From Rodentibacter ratti (GTDB lineage: Bacteria; Pseudomonadota; Gammaproteobacteria; Enterobacterales; Pasteurellaceae): a stretch of DNA of 45,662 nucleotides. The stretch is taken from contig NZ_MLAJ01000011.1 in the NCBI RefSeq assembly GCF_002000485.1, positions 1-45,662 of the forward strand. Direction: 5' to 3'. A program made the translations under genes and the position numbers. Of this stretch, positions 19,244 through 28,809 are shown piece after piece. Positions within the stretch are counted from its first letter, which is position 1, and the number at the start of each line of letters is the position of its first letter. The notes beneath the pieces were generated by a model that had not been told where the DNA came from, did not search any database, and saw only the letters and a list, made by a program, of their open reading frames with translations.

Positions 19244-22200
19244 TTATTCTGTGGTTAACTCATCGGCAATTTCTTCGGCTTGTTGTAGGACGAATGTGAT
19301 TGCTTCTTCTGCTTTATCCGGTGGATATTTATATTTTTGCAACGCTCGGCGAACGAGTAGCCGAATTCTTGCTCGCACGGCTTCTTTATGTTGCCAATCA
19401 ATACTGACGGATTTTCGTAGAATATCGGTGATCTCTTTTGCCAACGCTGAAAGGGTTTCATCTTGCATTAATTCCTTTGCACTCCCGTTTTGAGAAAGGG
19501 CATCATAAAATGCCAATTCTGCAACGCTTAAACCGAGTTTTTCTCCACGCCCCAAACGCTCGGAGAAATCCCGTCCCATTTGCACCAGTGCATCCAGAAT
19601 TTCAACTACCGTGAGATTGTGGTTGTGATATTGATTTAATGCTTCTTGTAAACGTTGCTCAAAGTCTTTCTGTGCCGCAAGATTTCGCCCTGCTTTTGCT
19701 TTGATTTCTTGCTTCAAGTAGCGTTCCATTGCCAATACCCAAAGGCTTTTAGTTTCGCTATTTTTTATCGCCTGCAAAAACTCATCAGAAAGCAAATTAA
19801 TTTGTGTTTGTTCTTTACCAAGCAATTCAAATAAATCAATCGTGCCTTCTGAAACAATACTTTGGTTGATTAAAGCTTTAAGTTGAATAAGCCGTTCTTG
19901 CGTGCCGGTGCCTTTTTGTTCACGTTTGGATAGCACCGCACGCACCGCATCATAAAATGCAATTTCTTGATTATAGGGTTCTGCCTCTTTTAATGCACCA
20001 CAGAGGGCATAGCCTTTTTTCAGGCTACTGACGGTTTTTAAAAAGAGTTTTTTGCGAGGCTCTGGATCGTCTGAATTTTTCCATTGCTGATGATGTGCTT
20101 TGTCATCAGGCTGTTGATCAAGGGAGTTGATATGGTTTGCTGCAAGAGCAATGGCTTTAAGTAAACGTGAAGGATCGGTTTCACCGATAGCCGATGGCAC
20201 ATCAAAAGCTTTACCATTAATCTTAGTGTCGAACAAAGTGCGGATAAATTCGAGTTGTTCTTTCATTTTAAAGAATACGGCGTCTGTGTCCTTTACAAAG
20301 TCATCACTACCGCCTGCATTCGTATAATCTTCCAATGCTTTTTTTAATTCTTCGGTGAGTCCGACATAATCGACCAACAATCCGCCATTTTCACGGCTTT
20401 TATTAGAAAAAACACGATTTACACGGGCAATCGCTTGCATTAAATTATGCCCTTTCATCGGCTTGTCAAGATACATTGTGTTACAACAAGGTACATCAAA
20501 ACCTGTCAGCCACATATCTCGAACAATCACGATTTTTAGCGGATCACTCGGATCTTTAAATCGGCGTTCCAGCGTTTGTTTTTCTTGTTTACCGTAAACG
20601 TGTTTCTGCATTTCGGGGGCATCCGATGCCGAACCTGTCATTACAATTTTTATCGTACCTTGATTAATATCATCAGAATGCCATTCAGGGCGAAGAGCCA
20701 CAAGCTCATTATACAAATTCACACAAATCTGACGGCTGGAAACCACCACCATCGCTTTGCCGTCTTGTTGCTCATTACGTTTTTCAAAATGTTCAACAAT
20801 GTTTTTCGACAATTCTTTTAAGCGGGAAGGTGCGCCTAATAAACGTTCACGTAAATTCAGGCGGACATTCTCTTCTTTGTCTAAAATCTCATCAATTTCA
20901 TCAAATAATGCTTGATGATCGGATTTATTCAAATCAATTTGACGTGGCAAATAATTTAATGGAACAGTTGTGCCGTCATCAATGGCGTTCACAAAATCGT
21001 AAATAGACACATACTGCCCGAACACTTCTTGTGTATCTTTATCTTCAAGGCTAATGGGCGTTCCCGTAAAACCAATAAAAGCGGCATTGGGTAGAGCATC
21101 CCGCAAATGGCGGGCATAGCCTGCTTGATATTTGCCGTTGTGTAATTTTTGGGTTAAGCCGTATTGGCTGCGGTGTGCCTCATCGCTTATCACGATAATG
21201 TTAGAACGTGTATTTAAAACGGGGAATTGATTTTCCGTTTCCTCTAAACCAAATTTTTGAATGGTGGTGAAAAACACCCCACCGGATTCACGTTCGCTTA
21301 ATAATTGGCGAAGGGCTTCCCGATCTTCCACCTGTTGTGGCGTTTGTTTAATTAAATCTTTACCGCTGCTAAAGGTTTGGAAAAGTTGCCCGTCTAAATC
21401 GTTACGATCCGTTACCACCAAAATTGTTGGGTTCTTTAATTCAGGTTGGGAGAGCAGTTTGCCCGCATAAAACAACATAGAAATGGATTTGCCCGAACCT
21501 TGCGTGTGCCACATCACCCCAATGCGTTTATCCCCTTGTTCACTGGTGGCGAAAAGGGTAGAGTCCACCGCCTCATTAACACCATAATATTGATGATAAG
21601 CGGCAATTTTCTTGATTAACGCCCCATTAGAAGCCCGTTCAAACAACACAAAATAACGCACATAATCCAACAATTTTTGTGGCGTGAGTAAGCCATTGAG
21701 CAAATTTTGCAATTCATCGCCAAAATCTAATCGCTGACTTTGGTTTTTTTCATCCACCACTTTCCAAGGGGTAAAGCGTTGAAAATCCGCTGAAAGCGAT
21801 CCTAATCGTGCATTCAAGCCATCACTGATAATCAAGGCTTGGTTATAAACAAAGAGATCGGCAATTTCATCTTTATAGGTTTGCAACTGATTAAAGGCTT
21901 GCAGTAAATCTGCCGATTCCCGCAAAGGATTTTTCAACTCAAACACCACCAACGGTACGCCATTAACAAAACCGATAATATCGGGAATTCGTTTGCCCCC
22001 TTTACGGCTGCGAATTTCCAGTTGATTCACCATCACAAAACGGTTGTTTGCCCAATGCTCAAAATCCACCAAACGAGCCACATTAAATTTCTGCTCACCG
22101 TTTTGTTGATATTCCACCTTCACGCCATCTCGTAGCATTTTATAAAATGCCTGATTTCGTCCGACCAATTCGCTAATATCGCCTTTGGTGACAAATTTCA

Positions 22201-22405
22201 CCACAAAATCAACCGCACTTTCAGGCAATTGAGGGTTTAGTTTTTTCACCGCTTCTCTGAGTATTTCCACAAATACCACCCCGCCTAAATCTCCACGGGC
22301 AAATTCCCCTTCGGAAACCGGTAAATCTTTGCCAAAGCGATATTCCCAACCGAGCTTTTGTAGGCGGGAGAGGGTGAGTTGTTCGATGTCGTTTTCGTTG
22401 AGCAT
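19244..22405 (-). CDS. hsdR: Type I restriction enzyme, motor/nuclease subunit HsdR
   Basis: 1053 residues. The N-terminal PD-(D/E)XK nuclease is visible (P141-D142 ... E156-L-K158, with the QxxxY motif at about 173-177). Two helicase lobes follow: Walker A TQGSGKS at 301-307, DEAH at 408-411, IGFTGTP and later motifs including DMWLTGFDVPCCNTMYLDKPMKGHNLMQAIARVNR. The C-terminal helical part binds the methylase core. It translocates DNA and cuts at unmodified sites together with HsdM and HsdS. A good GAGGAA ribosome site precedes the ATG. It is separated from hsdS and hsdM by an FRG gene and by a ~1.1 kb block carrying a RAYT gene on the other strand, so it may rely on its own promoter. Confidence 0.96.
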   Translation of the reverse strand: MLNENDIEQLTLSRLQKLGWEYRFGKDLPVSEGEFARGDLGGVVFVEILREAVKKLNPQLPESAVDFVVKFVTKGDISELVGRNQAFYKMLRDGVKVEYQQNGEQKFNVARLVDFEHWANNRFVMVNQLEIRSRKGGKRIPDIIGFVNGVPLVVFELKNPLRESADLLQAFNQLQTYKDEIADLFVYNQALIISDGLNARLGSLSADFQRFTPWKVVDEKNQSQRLDFGDELQNLLNGLLTPQKLLDYVRYFVLFERASNGALIKKIAAYHQYYGVNEAVDSTLFATSEQGDKRIGVMWHTQGSGKSISMLFYAGKLLSQPELKNPTILVVTDRNDLDGQLFQTFSSGKDLIKQTPQQVEDREALRQLLSERESGGVFFTTIQKFGLEETENQFPVLNTRSNIIVISDEAHRSQYGLTQKLHNGKYQAGYARHLRDALPNAAFIGFTGTPISLEDKDTQEVFGQYVSIYDFVNAIDDGTTVPLNYLPRQIDLNKSDHQALFDEIDEILDKEENVRLNLRERLLGAPSRLKELSKNIVEHFEKRNEQQDGKAMVVVSSRQICVNLYNELVALRPEWHSDDINQGTIKIVMTGSASDAPEMQKHVYGKQEKQTLERRFKDPSDPLKIVIVRDMWLTGFDVPCCNTMYLDKPMKGHNLMQAIARVNRVFSNKSRENGGLLVDYVGLTEELKKALEDYTNAGGSDDFVKDTDAVFFKMKEQLEFIRTLFDTKINGKAFDVPSAIGETDPSRLLKAIALAANHINSLDQQPDDKAHHQQWKNSDDPEPRKKLFLKTVSSLKKGYALCGALKEAEPYNQEIAFYDAVRAVLSKREQKGTGTQERLIQLKALINQSIVSEGTIDLFELLGKEQTQINLLSDEFLQAIKNSETKSLWVLAMERYLKQEIKAKAGRNLAAQKDFEQRLQEALNQYHNHNLTVVEILDALVQMGRDFSERLGRGEKLGLSVAELAFYDALSQNGSAKELMQDETLSALAKEITDILRKSVSIDWQHKEAVRARIRLLVRRALQKYKYPPDKAEEAITFVLQQAEEIADELTTE

Positions 22406-22523
22406 AAATTGTTCCTCAAATTTTGCGATCTTGATCGTAAACCTTATATTCAGCGATTTAAAAAATCTTTATTTTTAATTAAGTTATGGCTTCTTTATAT
22501 TATGTTGAGCCTAGAAATAAAAT

Positions 22524-23015
22524 ATGAATAAGCCCAATAGAAAAACTGTTCGTGTTAAATGGGATAGTTATCAAAATGGTTGTTACTTTGTCACTGTTTG
22601 TACCCAAGATAAAATTCATTATTTTGGTGAAATAAAAAATCAAAAAATGCACTTATCATCACTGGGAATGGAATTACAAAAAATTATTAAAAACACAATA
22701 AATTTAAGAGCAGATCAATTTATTGAAATACCAATTTATACTATCATGCCCAATCATTTTCATTTAATCATTATTATAAATAGCCATACAAACCAACATC
22801 AGCATTGTTTCGGTTATGGACAACGTAAAAATTTAGCTTCAATTATTCGTGGTATTAAAGCCTCTTTAACCTCTTTTGCAATTAAAAACCAAATACCATT
22901 TCAATGGCAACCTCGTTATCACGAACATATTATCAAAACAGAAAAAGCATTTACGCATATTTATCATTACATTGAAAACAATGTTATAAATTGGAAAATA
23001 GATTGTTTTTATTAA
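22524..23015 (+). CDS. REP-associated tyrosine transposase (RAYT)
   Basis: 163 residues of the Y1/HuH transposase family related to IS200/IS605 TnpA. The HuH metal motif is MPNHFHLII (His78, His80). The C-terminal WQPRYHEHIIKTEKAFTHIYHYIENN carries the likely nucleophile Tyr149 in the typical YIxNN/YIxxNP context. RAYTs are domesticated single-strand transposases that act on REP palindromes. Here the first REP begins 18 bp after the stop codon and four copies follow. The gene is AT-rich and lies opposite to the hsd genes on both sides. I saw no REP upstream of the start. Length and motifs look intact. Confidence 0.92.
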   Translation: MNKPNRKTVRVKWDSYQNGCYFVTVCTQDKIHYFGEIKNQKMHLSSLGMELQKIIKNTINLRADQFIEIPIYTIMPNHFHLIIIINSHTNQHQHCFGYGQRKNLASIIRGIKASLTSFAIKNQIPFQWQPRYHEHIIKTEKAFTHIYHYIENNVINWKIDCFY

Positions 23016-23500
23016 AAACCTTATATCAAATACGGACACACGCAGTGTGTCCCTACCAATCACGTTATTTGATGTTTTCTTATGTTTTATAACATCAATA
23101 TTTAATTAACCAAAATCTATTTCATATCCCACGATATCCAGTAGGGACACACTGCGTGTGTCCGTATCAATAACATCAATTGATGTTTTTTTTTTGATAA
23201 TGCCAATATTCAATTCATTCGTGTTTATTTTATTTCGGTTAAAATTTGATTTCGGATACATATCGGACACACGCAGTGTGTCCCTACCAATCACGTTATT
23301 TGATGTTTTTTTATGTTTCATCATATCAATATTTAATTAACCAAAATCTGTTTCATATCCCACGAATCCAGTAGGGACACACTGCGTGTGTCCGTATAAA
23401 TTAAAACAATCCATGCACACCAATATAACCTATCAGCTATTTGTCATTAAATATATTGTTTGTTCGTGCGTGAACCTTACGTTTCACACACTCTACCTAG
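23016..23500. repeat. REP cluster downstream of RAYT: four palindromes and a duplicated ~131-bp unit
   Basis: This 485-bp gap carries four copies of the 24-bp REP at 23033-23056 (reverse), 23141-23164 (forward), 23264-23287 (reverse) and 23371-23394 (forward). The stretch 23033-23164 is repeated with few changes at 23264-23394, including the unique filler between the REPs (CCAATCACGTTATTTGATGT ... AACCAAAATCT). The filler 23165-23263 has blurred resemblance to the same unit (TTGATGT, a T run, CAATATT), perhaps a decayed third copy. The rest, 23395-23500, holds nothing I can name. Confidence 0.9.
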
Positions 23501-24334
23501 CTACTCTTGAGATTCCAAATTAATTTTTGCAATTGCATTATCAATACCTCTCTCACAGTTTTTAACTTTTCCAAATAAATCAGGATAGATTGTAGAAGAA
23601 TCAATATTTATTGATGCTAGATAATTTAAAATCTCTTTTCTTAAATCACTAGATATTAGTATTTTCTTAATTGATATAATTCCTGTCTTGGACAAATTCT
23701 CTAATTCAAAAGAAGATTTATTAATAAATACTCCTTTCTGATTTATGATTCTATTTCCAATCTTTCTTGTTGGTTCAAATACAATTTTTTTATCACTAAA
23801 TAAAGAATCAGTGAGTATATAAATTACCCTATATTTTTTATCCTCATCTTGAGCATCATCTTCTTCCTCTTTATTTTCAAATGCAAAATAAAGTGCAATA
23901 TGAAAGGACTTTGACCAATCTAATAAAGGTGATTTTAACTGATAATGTTGACCAAAAGACCATAGTTCTATTTCAGATAAATCAGATGGTAATATTATGT
24001 AACCATCAAGACTTATATTCAATAATTTATCTTTACAGTAAGCAAGATAGTGATCTTTAAGTTTTATATAATCTTTTTCTAAATTGATCCTTTTTGAAAA
24101 AGAAGATTTTACATATCTTTCTAAAGTAGATTCTAAGCGATAATTAACTTTGCTATGACCTCGAAAATAAATAGAGTAATTTTCTACTTCATTGGCTGTT
24201 CTGATAGTGTTAAATTCTTCTGGTGTAAAATTATCAAATTGATAGATATATTGATTTAGAAGTTCTTTTAATTCATCAGGATCTCTTATTACTTTATCTA
24301 CTTCAAATATATCGTTTCCTGCAAGTTTTTCCAT
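23501..24334 (-). CDS. FRG-domain protein within the type I R-M operon
   Basis: 277 residues. The FRG domain is clear: YFRGHSKVNYRLESTLER at about residues 56-73 (the name-giving F-R-G at 57-59) and FGQHYQLKSPLLDWSKSFHIALYFAF at about 127-152, matching the conserved GxxYGLPTRLLDWT...AxxFA pattern. A Glu/Asp-rich loop follows near 155-168, then a beta-rich C-terminal part. FRG domains are common in bacterial defence regions and their biochemical activity is not settled to my knowledge. The ATG starts on the base after the hsdS stop codon, so it is translated with the specificity subunit. Its base composition is markedly AT-rich and it has no uptake signals, suggesting transfer. Confidence 0.85.
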   Translation of the reverse strand: MEKLAGNDIFEVDKVIRDPDELKELLNQYIYQFDNFTPEEFNTIRTANEVENYSIYFRGHSKVNYRLESTLERYVKSSFSKRINLEKDYIKLKDHYLAYCKDKLLNISLDGYIILPSDLSEIELWSFGQHYQLKSPLLDWSKSFHIALYFAFENKEEEDDAQDEDKKYRVIYILTDSLFSDKKIVFEPTRKIGNRIINQKGVFINKSSFELENLSKTGIISIKKILISSDLRKEILNYLASINIDSSTIYPDLFGKVKNCERGIDNAIAKINLESQE

Positions 24335-25732
24335 TTAAATTTCCCCATTCAACAATCTAGGTAATAATAAATCTCTTGTTTCTTTTAAAATAATAGAGCT
24401 ATATGTGTTCTCTCTAATCAATTTCATCATTTTCTTAGATAAAATATTGAAATAACCCATTACATTATCACTAGGTACGATACATTTTTGTGATTTAACT
24501 ATATCTGTTTTAAGATTTGTGAATACACTTCCATTTCCTTGAGAAACTAGATTTTCTCTAATGTGTATAAAGAAGAAATAAAGATATTCTTGGCTTAACT
24601 CTTTAATTTCTGAAAAATATAACCAACCGTCATGAATACAAGCATCAATCTCTAAAAATCTTGGTAATCCAGGGGTTGCACTGTTAGATAGAATTAAACT
24701 ACCTTGTTTTAATAAAACTGTTTTAGATAAACCTTCTGGTTTTATGTATTCTTTTGTGGAAAATAAAAATGGATTATCTTCTGCTGTTGCATCAGATATT
24801 TTTATCCAATTTAGTCCAGTCTCTGATATGAAATCTTTGATCGGTCTTGGAGAGCTGCCCCTTTTTATAGTCATTAGAGAACCAAGCTCCTGCACCTCCC
24901 ACCCCCTCGGCACTTCCCCAAATCCCTCAACTTCCTCAAACTCACTCGGAAACGCTCTAGCAATTTCCGCTAATTCTGCGTATTGGTCGGGGTGGGTTTG
25001 GGAAAGGGCGGTTAATTCTTCCGGTGTTTTTCCGCTGATGATTTGCATAGCGGCAAGTTCGGCTTCTGCTTGGGTTTTGCCTTTTGCGAGGGCTTCGGCT
25101 TTGGCACGCACGGGGTCAAAATCCACAAACCAGCTTTTAAAGATCGCTTGAGCGATTTGTTCGAGGGTTTGGTTGATTTGGGTGTTGAGTTGGATTTTTT
25201 TGTCTAAGCAAAACAGAATATTGGCTATTTTCCTTTGTTCTTCTAAATTAGGGATTCTTAATATAGATTGTTTAATTGTTTCTGTGCCTAGATTTACTTG
25301 CACTCCACTATTTGAATTTGCTCTAAGATATTCAATTTGTTTTGGTGAGTTTAGATAATAATAAAGAAAAATAGGATCTAATAAATCCTCTTTTAAAACT
25401 CTAATTCTTCCAACTCTTTGATTTAATACAAATCTATTAGCTTGAGATATTCTTGCGCAGTAACCGAGTAACGCCATTGAATTTTTCATATCAGTCATTG
25501 CAATAGTTATATCATTAGGTATTAAAAGAAATTTTTCTAAATTTCTATAATAATCTTTAGATACAAAAACAGGTGTTGAGTCTTCCTTAAAGCCACCACC
25601 TCTATTTATATAACCCATTCTAAAAACTTCATGTGTATTTTCTGAGAAATTAACATAGTCAGAATTTTTAAAAGCGAACCCATTTTGAAAATCACATAAT
25701 TCTTCTAATGTATATTCTTTCCAATCACTCAT
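24335..25732 (-). CDS. hsdS: Type I restriction-modification specificity subunit HsdS
   Basis: 465 residues with two target-recognition domains: the first at about 1-165 (MSDWKEYTLEELCDFQNGFAF ... IPNLEEQRKIANILFCLDKKI), the second at about 280-465 (VPRGWEVQELGSLMTIKRGSSP ... LKETRDLLLPRLLNGEI). Between them is the long conserved helix region (NQTLEQIAQAIFKSWFVDFDPVRAKAEALAKGKTQAEAELA). Each domain reads one half of a split DNA target. The recognition sequence cannot be deduced. It overlaps hsdM by 8 bp and abuts the FRG gene. Central-helix codons are less AT-rich than both recognition domains, a common sign of domain swapping. Confidence 0.96.
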   Translation of the reverse strand: MSDWKEYTLEELCDFQNGFAFKNSDYVNFSENTHEVFRMGYINRGGGFKEDSTPVFVSKDYYRNLEKFLLIPNDITIAMTDMKNSMALLGYCARISQANRFVLNQRVGRIRVLKEDLLDPIFLYYYLNSPKQIEYLRANSNSGVQVNLGTETIKQSILRIPNLEEQRKIANILFCLDKKIQLNTQINQTLEQIAQAIFKSWFVDFDPVRAKAEALAKGKTQAEAELAAMQIISGKTPEELTALSQTHPDQYAELAEIARAFPSEFEEVEGFGEVPRGWEVQELGSLMTIKRGSSPRPIKDFISETGLNWIKISDATAEDNPFLFSTKEYIKPEGLSKTVLLKQGSLILSNSATPGLPRFLEIDACIHDGWLYFSEIKELSQEYLYFFFIHIRENLVSQGNGSVFTNLKTDIVKSQKCIVPSDNVMGYFNILSKKMMKLIRENTYSSIILKETRDLLLPRLLNGEI

Positions 25733-27397
25733 ACCCCAACCCTCCTAAATTTTTCTTAATCTCCGCTTCCAATTCCGCACTTTGTTTAAACTGTTCTTTT
25801 AAAAGTGCGGTCAGTTTTTGCATTTTTTCGGCAAAGGGGATGCCGTCGTCTTCTTGTTCGGCGGTGCCGACATAGCGACCGGGAGTGAGAACATAATCGT
25901 TCTTTGCAATGTCCTCTAAGGTGGCAGATTTGCAGAAGGCAGGTTGATCTTCATAGTCTTGTGATTTTTGCCAAGCGTGGAAGGTGTTGGCGATTTTGGC
26001 GATGTCTTCAAGGGTGAAATCACGCAATACCCGATCTTTCATATAGCCAATTTGGCAGGCATCAATAAATAGTACTTCACCTTTGCGGGCTTTGTTGCGG
26101 TTTAAAAACCAAATACAGGCAGGGATTTGGGTGTTGGTGAACAGTTGTCCGGGTAGGGCGACCATGGCTTCCACAAGATCCGCTTGTACAATGGCTTTGC
26201 GAATTTCCCCTTCGTTGTTGGTTTGGCTGCTCATTGAACCGTTGGCGAGTAAAAGAGCCATTTTGCCCTTAGGCGAGAGGTGGTAAATCATATGTTGTAA
26301 CCAAGCAAAGTTGGCGTTTCCTTTTGGCGGTATGCCGTATGCCCAGCGTGGATCGTCGGCGAGGCTTTCGCTCCACCAATCGCTGATGTTAAACGGTGGG
26401 TTCGCCATAATGAAATCCATTTTTTGATCGAGATGTTGTGGCTGGGCGAAACTGTCGGCATTGTGTTTACCAAAGTTGTAATCAATGCCTCGAATCGCCA
26501 TATTCATCGCCGCAAGTTTCCATGTGGTGGGGTTAAATTCTTGCCCGTAGATGGATACTTGGTTGATATTGCCTTGGTGAGCAGTGATAAAGCGTTCCGT
26601 TTGCACAAAAAAGCCGCCACTGCCCATTGCGGGGTCGTAAACCCGCCCTGAATAAGGTTCGAGCATTTCAACAATGAGAGAAACGATAGATTTCGGGGTG
26701 AAATATTGTCCGCCCCGTTTGCCTTCCGCTTGGGCGAATCGTCCGAGGAAATATTCATAAACGTGCCCGAGAATGTCTTTTGCCCCTAAATGAATCGGTG
26801 TGCCGTTGTAAGTGGGCTGAGTAAAATTCGTATCGGAAAAAAGATTAATTAAGCCCCGTAGGGTATCTTCATTCACCCCATAGCCACTAATGCGTTGCAA
26901 TACGCCTTTGAGTTTTTTTTCGTTATCTTTTTCTATGGTATCAAAGGCATCATCAATCAGGCGTGCGACACCGGCGAATTTGCCACCCCAAGGTAATTCC
27001 GTACCGGTATTAAAAAGGGCGACAGCTTGTAAGGCTTGCCAACGGGCGGAAGGCGGTACCCAGAAGATATTATCGGCGATATAGTAATCACGATTTTCTA
27101 ATTCGGCACTGAGGGCAGCTTCATAGTCTTCTTCCGAATCGTAAAAAGTGCGGTCAAGATAAAGGGGATTTTCGGCATCGGTGAGTTCCGCACGGATTTT
27201 TTCTTGCTGGGCGGTGAAGCTGTCGGAAATGTATTTTAAGAAAATTAAGCCTAAAACAATGTGTTTATAATTGGCGGCATCAAGTTGTTGGCGGAGACGG
27301 TCTGCGGCAGACCAAAGTTTTTCATCTAAATCATTAAGAAAGGCTTGCTGTGTTAGCGTTTCATTGACACAATCTTGGTGGCTTCTGGCTTCTGCAT
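25725..27397 (-). pseudogene. hsdM: Type I modification subunit HsdM, frame broken near the N-terminus
   Basis: The frame is open from an in-frame TAA at 27452-27450 down to 25725 and encodes a complete HsdM body: the N-terminal helical domain (AANYKHIVLGLIFLKYISDSF), DNIFWVPPSARW, motif I VYDPAMGSGGFFVQ and motif IV MANPPFNISDWW. No ATG, GTG or TTG lies in this frame before the TTG at 26900, which is far inside the domain. The only well-placed start, ATG at 27397 with AAAGGA upstream, is in another frame and stops after 14 codons at 27353. One missing base between about 27364 and 27353 would join the two, giving MQKPEATKIVSMKR then LTQQAFLNDLDEKLW. Either the gene is inactivated, or this is a sequencing error. 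It should N6-methylate adenine. Confidence 0.85.
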
Positions 27398-27789
27398 AAA
27401 ATTTATCCTTTGTAAAGTGAAAATGTTGATATTTCTGAAAAAAGTGCGGTTATTTTATAGAAAAGTTGAAGTCTGAACAATTTGATTTTAAGCCTTTCAA
27501 TGCGCTTTTTTGATTTTGTATTTCATTGCACATTTCCCCCTTTCCTCGTAGAATACACAAACGCTTTTAATATTATGTTGCCAATGTACAGAGCAGGAAT
27601 TTCAATAAGTAGGGACACACTGCGTGTGTCCGAATTTTAACCTATTGAAATGATTTTATAACGGACACACGCAGTGTGTCCCTACAATGAAAATAAATGC
27701 AATACGACATAATACAGCCCCATCTTCAAAGTGCGGTTGATTTTGACCGCACTTTTTTTACAGTCAACTATCCTGAGAGATAAACGAGT
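27398..27789. repeat. hsdM-pyrD divergent gap with REP pair
   Basis: This 392-bp gap between divergent genes holds an inverted REP pair at 27609-27632 and 27662-27685 (29 bp apart, perfect copies). It also holds an uptake signal near 27441 and a paired uptake-signal hairpin at 27728-27759. Promoters for hsdM (leftward) and pyrD (rightward) should lie here but no strong -35/-10 pair stands out. Confidence 0.85.
27728..27759. terminator. Inverted uptake-signal pair forming a hairpin
   Basis: AAAGTGCGGTTGATTTTGACCGCACTTTTTTT forms a 9-10 bp stem of two opposed uptake signals followed by a T run. It has the look of a terminator but lies just upstream of pyrD, pointing toward it. Confidence 0.6.
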
Positions 27790-28809
27790 ATGTATAAATT
27801 ATTCCGTCAATGTATTTTTCAAATGGATGCGGAAACCGCCCATAATTTCACCCTTCAATGTTTAAAACTTGCCGGTCATCCGTTGTTGCAGCCGCTGCTG
27901 AAATCCGTTATTGGCACGCCAAAGGGTTCGGAGAAAACCGTGATGGGGGTGCGTTTTCCAAACCCGATTGGCTTGGCAGCGGGGGCGGATAAAAATGGCG
28001 ATGCCATTGATGGTTTTGGGGCGTTGGGATTTGGTTTTGTGGAGGTGGGCACGGTGACCCCTCTTGCCCAAGACGGCAATGCGAAGCCCCGCCAGTTTCG
28101 TTTGATTGAAGCGGAAGGCATTATTAATCGCAATGGGTTTAACAATAATGGCATTGATTATTTGATCGAAAATGTGAAAAAAGCACGTTATCGTGGGGTG
28201 ATCGGCGTCAATATCGGTAAAAATAAGCAAACTCCATTAGAACACGGCAAAGACGACTATATTTTCTGTTTGAACAAAGCCTATAACTATGCCGGTTATA
28301 TTACCGTGAATATTTCATCGCCGAATACGCCGGATTTGCGCCAGTTGCAATACGGTGATTATTTTGATGATTTGTTGCAAAGTATTAAGGCTCGTCAGGC
28401 AATTTTATCGGATCAATATAATAAATATGTGCCGATTGCGGTGAAAATTGCACCGGATTTATCGGAAGCGGAATTAGTACAAATTGCCGATACATTGGTT
28501 CGTCATAAAATGGACGGGGTGATTGCCACCAATACCACCATTTCCCGTGAAAACGTCGCAGGTTTGAAAAATGCCGACGAGCAGGGCGGATTAAGCGGTA
28601 AACCGTTGCAGCAGAAAAGCACAGCGATTATTAAACGATTAAATGAAGAATTGAAAGGGCAAATCCCGATTATTGGCAGCGGTGGGATTGACGGTGTGCA
28701 AAATGCCCAAGAGAAAATGGCAGCCGGCGCCGAATTGTTGCAAGTGTATTCCGGATTGATTTATCACGGGCCGAAATTAGTGAAAGAATTAGTAAAAACC
28801 ATTAAATAA
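27790..28809 (+). CDS. pyrD: Dihydroorotate dehydrogenase (quinone), class 2
   Basis: 339 residues. The N-terminal helices ([27 protein letters not shown]) are the membrane-associating part typical of class 2 enzymes. FMN-binding segments follow ([40 protein letters not shown]). The catalytic serine lies in [15 protein letters not shown] and the C-terminal [33 protein letters not shown] binds phosphate. It oxidises dihydroorotate to orotate in pyrimidine synthesis and passes electrons to quinone. The stop overlaps the next start by one base. Confidence 0.97.
   Translation: MYKLFRQCIFQMDAETAHNFTLQCLKLAGHPLLQPLLKSVIGTPKGSEKTVMGVRFPNPIGLAAGADKNGDAIDGFGALGFGFVEVGTVTPLAQDGNAKPRQFRLIEAEGIINRNGFNNNGIDYLIENVKKARYRGVIGVNIGKNKQTPLEHGKDDYIFCLNKAYNYAGYITVNISSPNTPDLRQLQYGDYFDDLLQSIKARQAILSDQYNKYVPIAVKIAPDLSEAELVQIADTLVRHKMDGVIATNTTISRENVAGLKNADEQGGLSGKPLQQKSTAIIKRLNEELKGQIPIIGSGGIDGVQNAQEKMAAGAELLQVYSGLIYHGPKLVKELVKTIK

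Noticed and set aside
23175-23195. Poly-T tract as a phase-variation switch
   Set aside because: It lies in non-coding filler between REPs and is not in a promoter spacer or coding frame that I can identify.
23033-23394. CRISPR array, because of repeats at roughly regular spacing
   Set aside because: The repeats alternate in orientation, are self-palindromic, and the same element occurs as pairs elsewhere. The intervening sequence is itself duplicated, and no cas gene is present.
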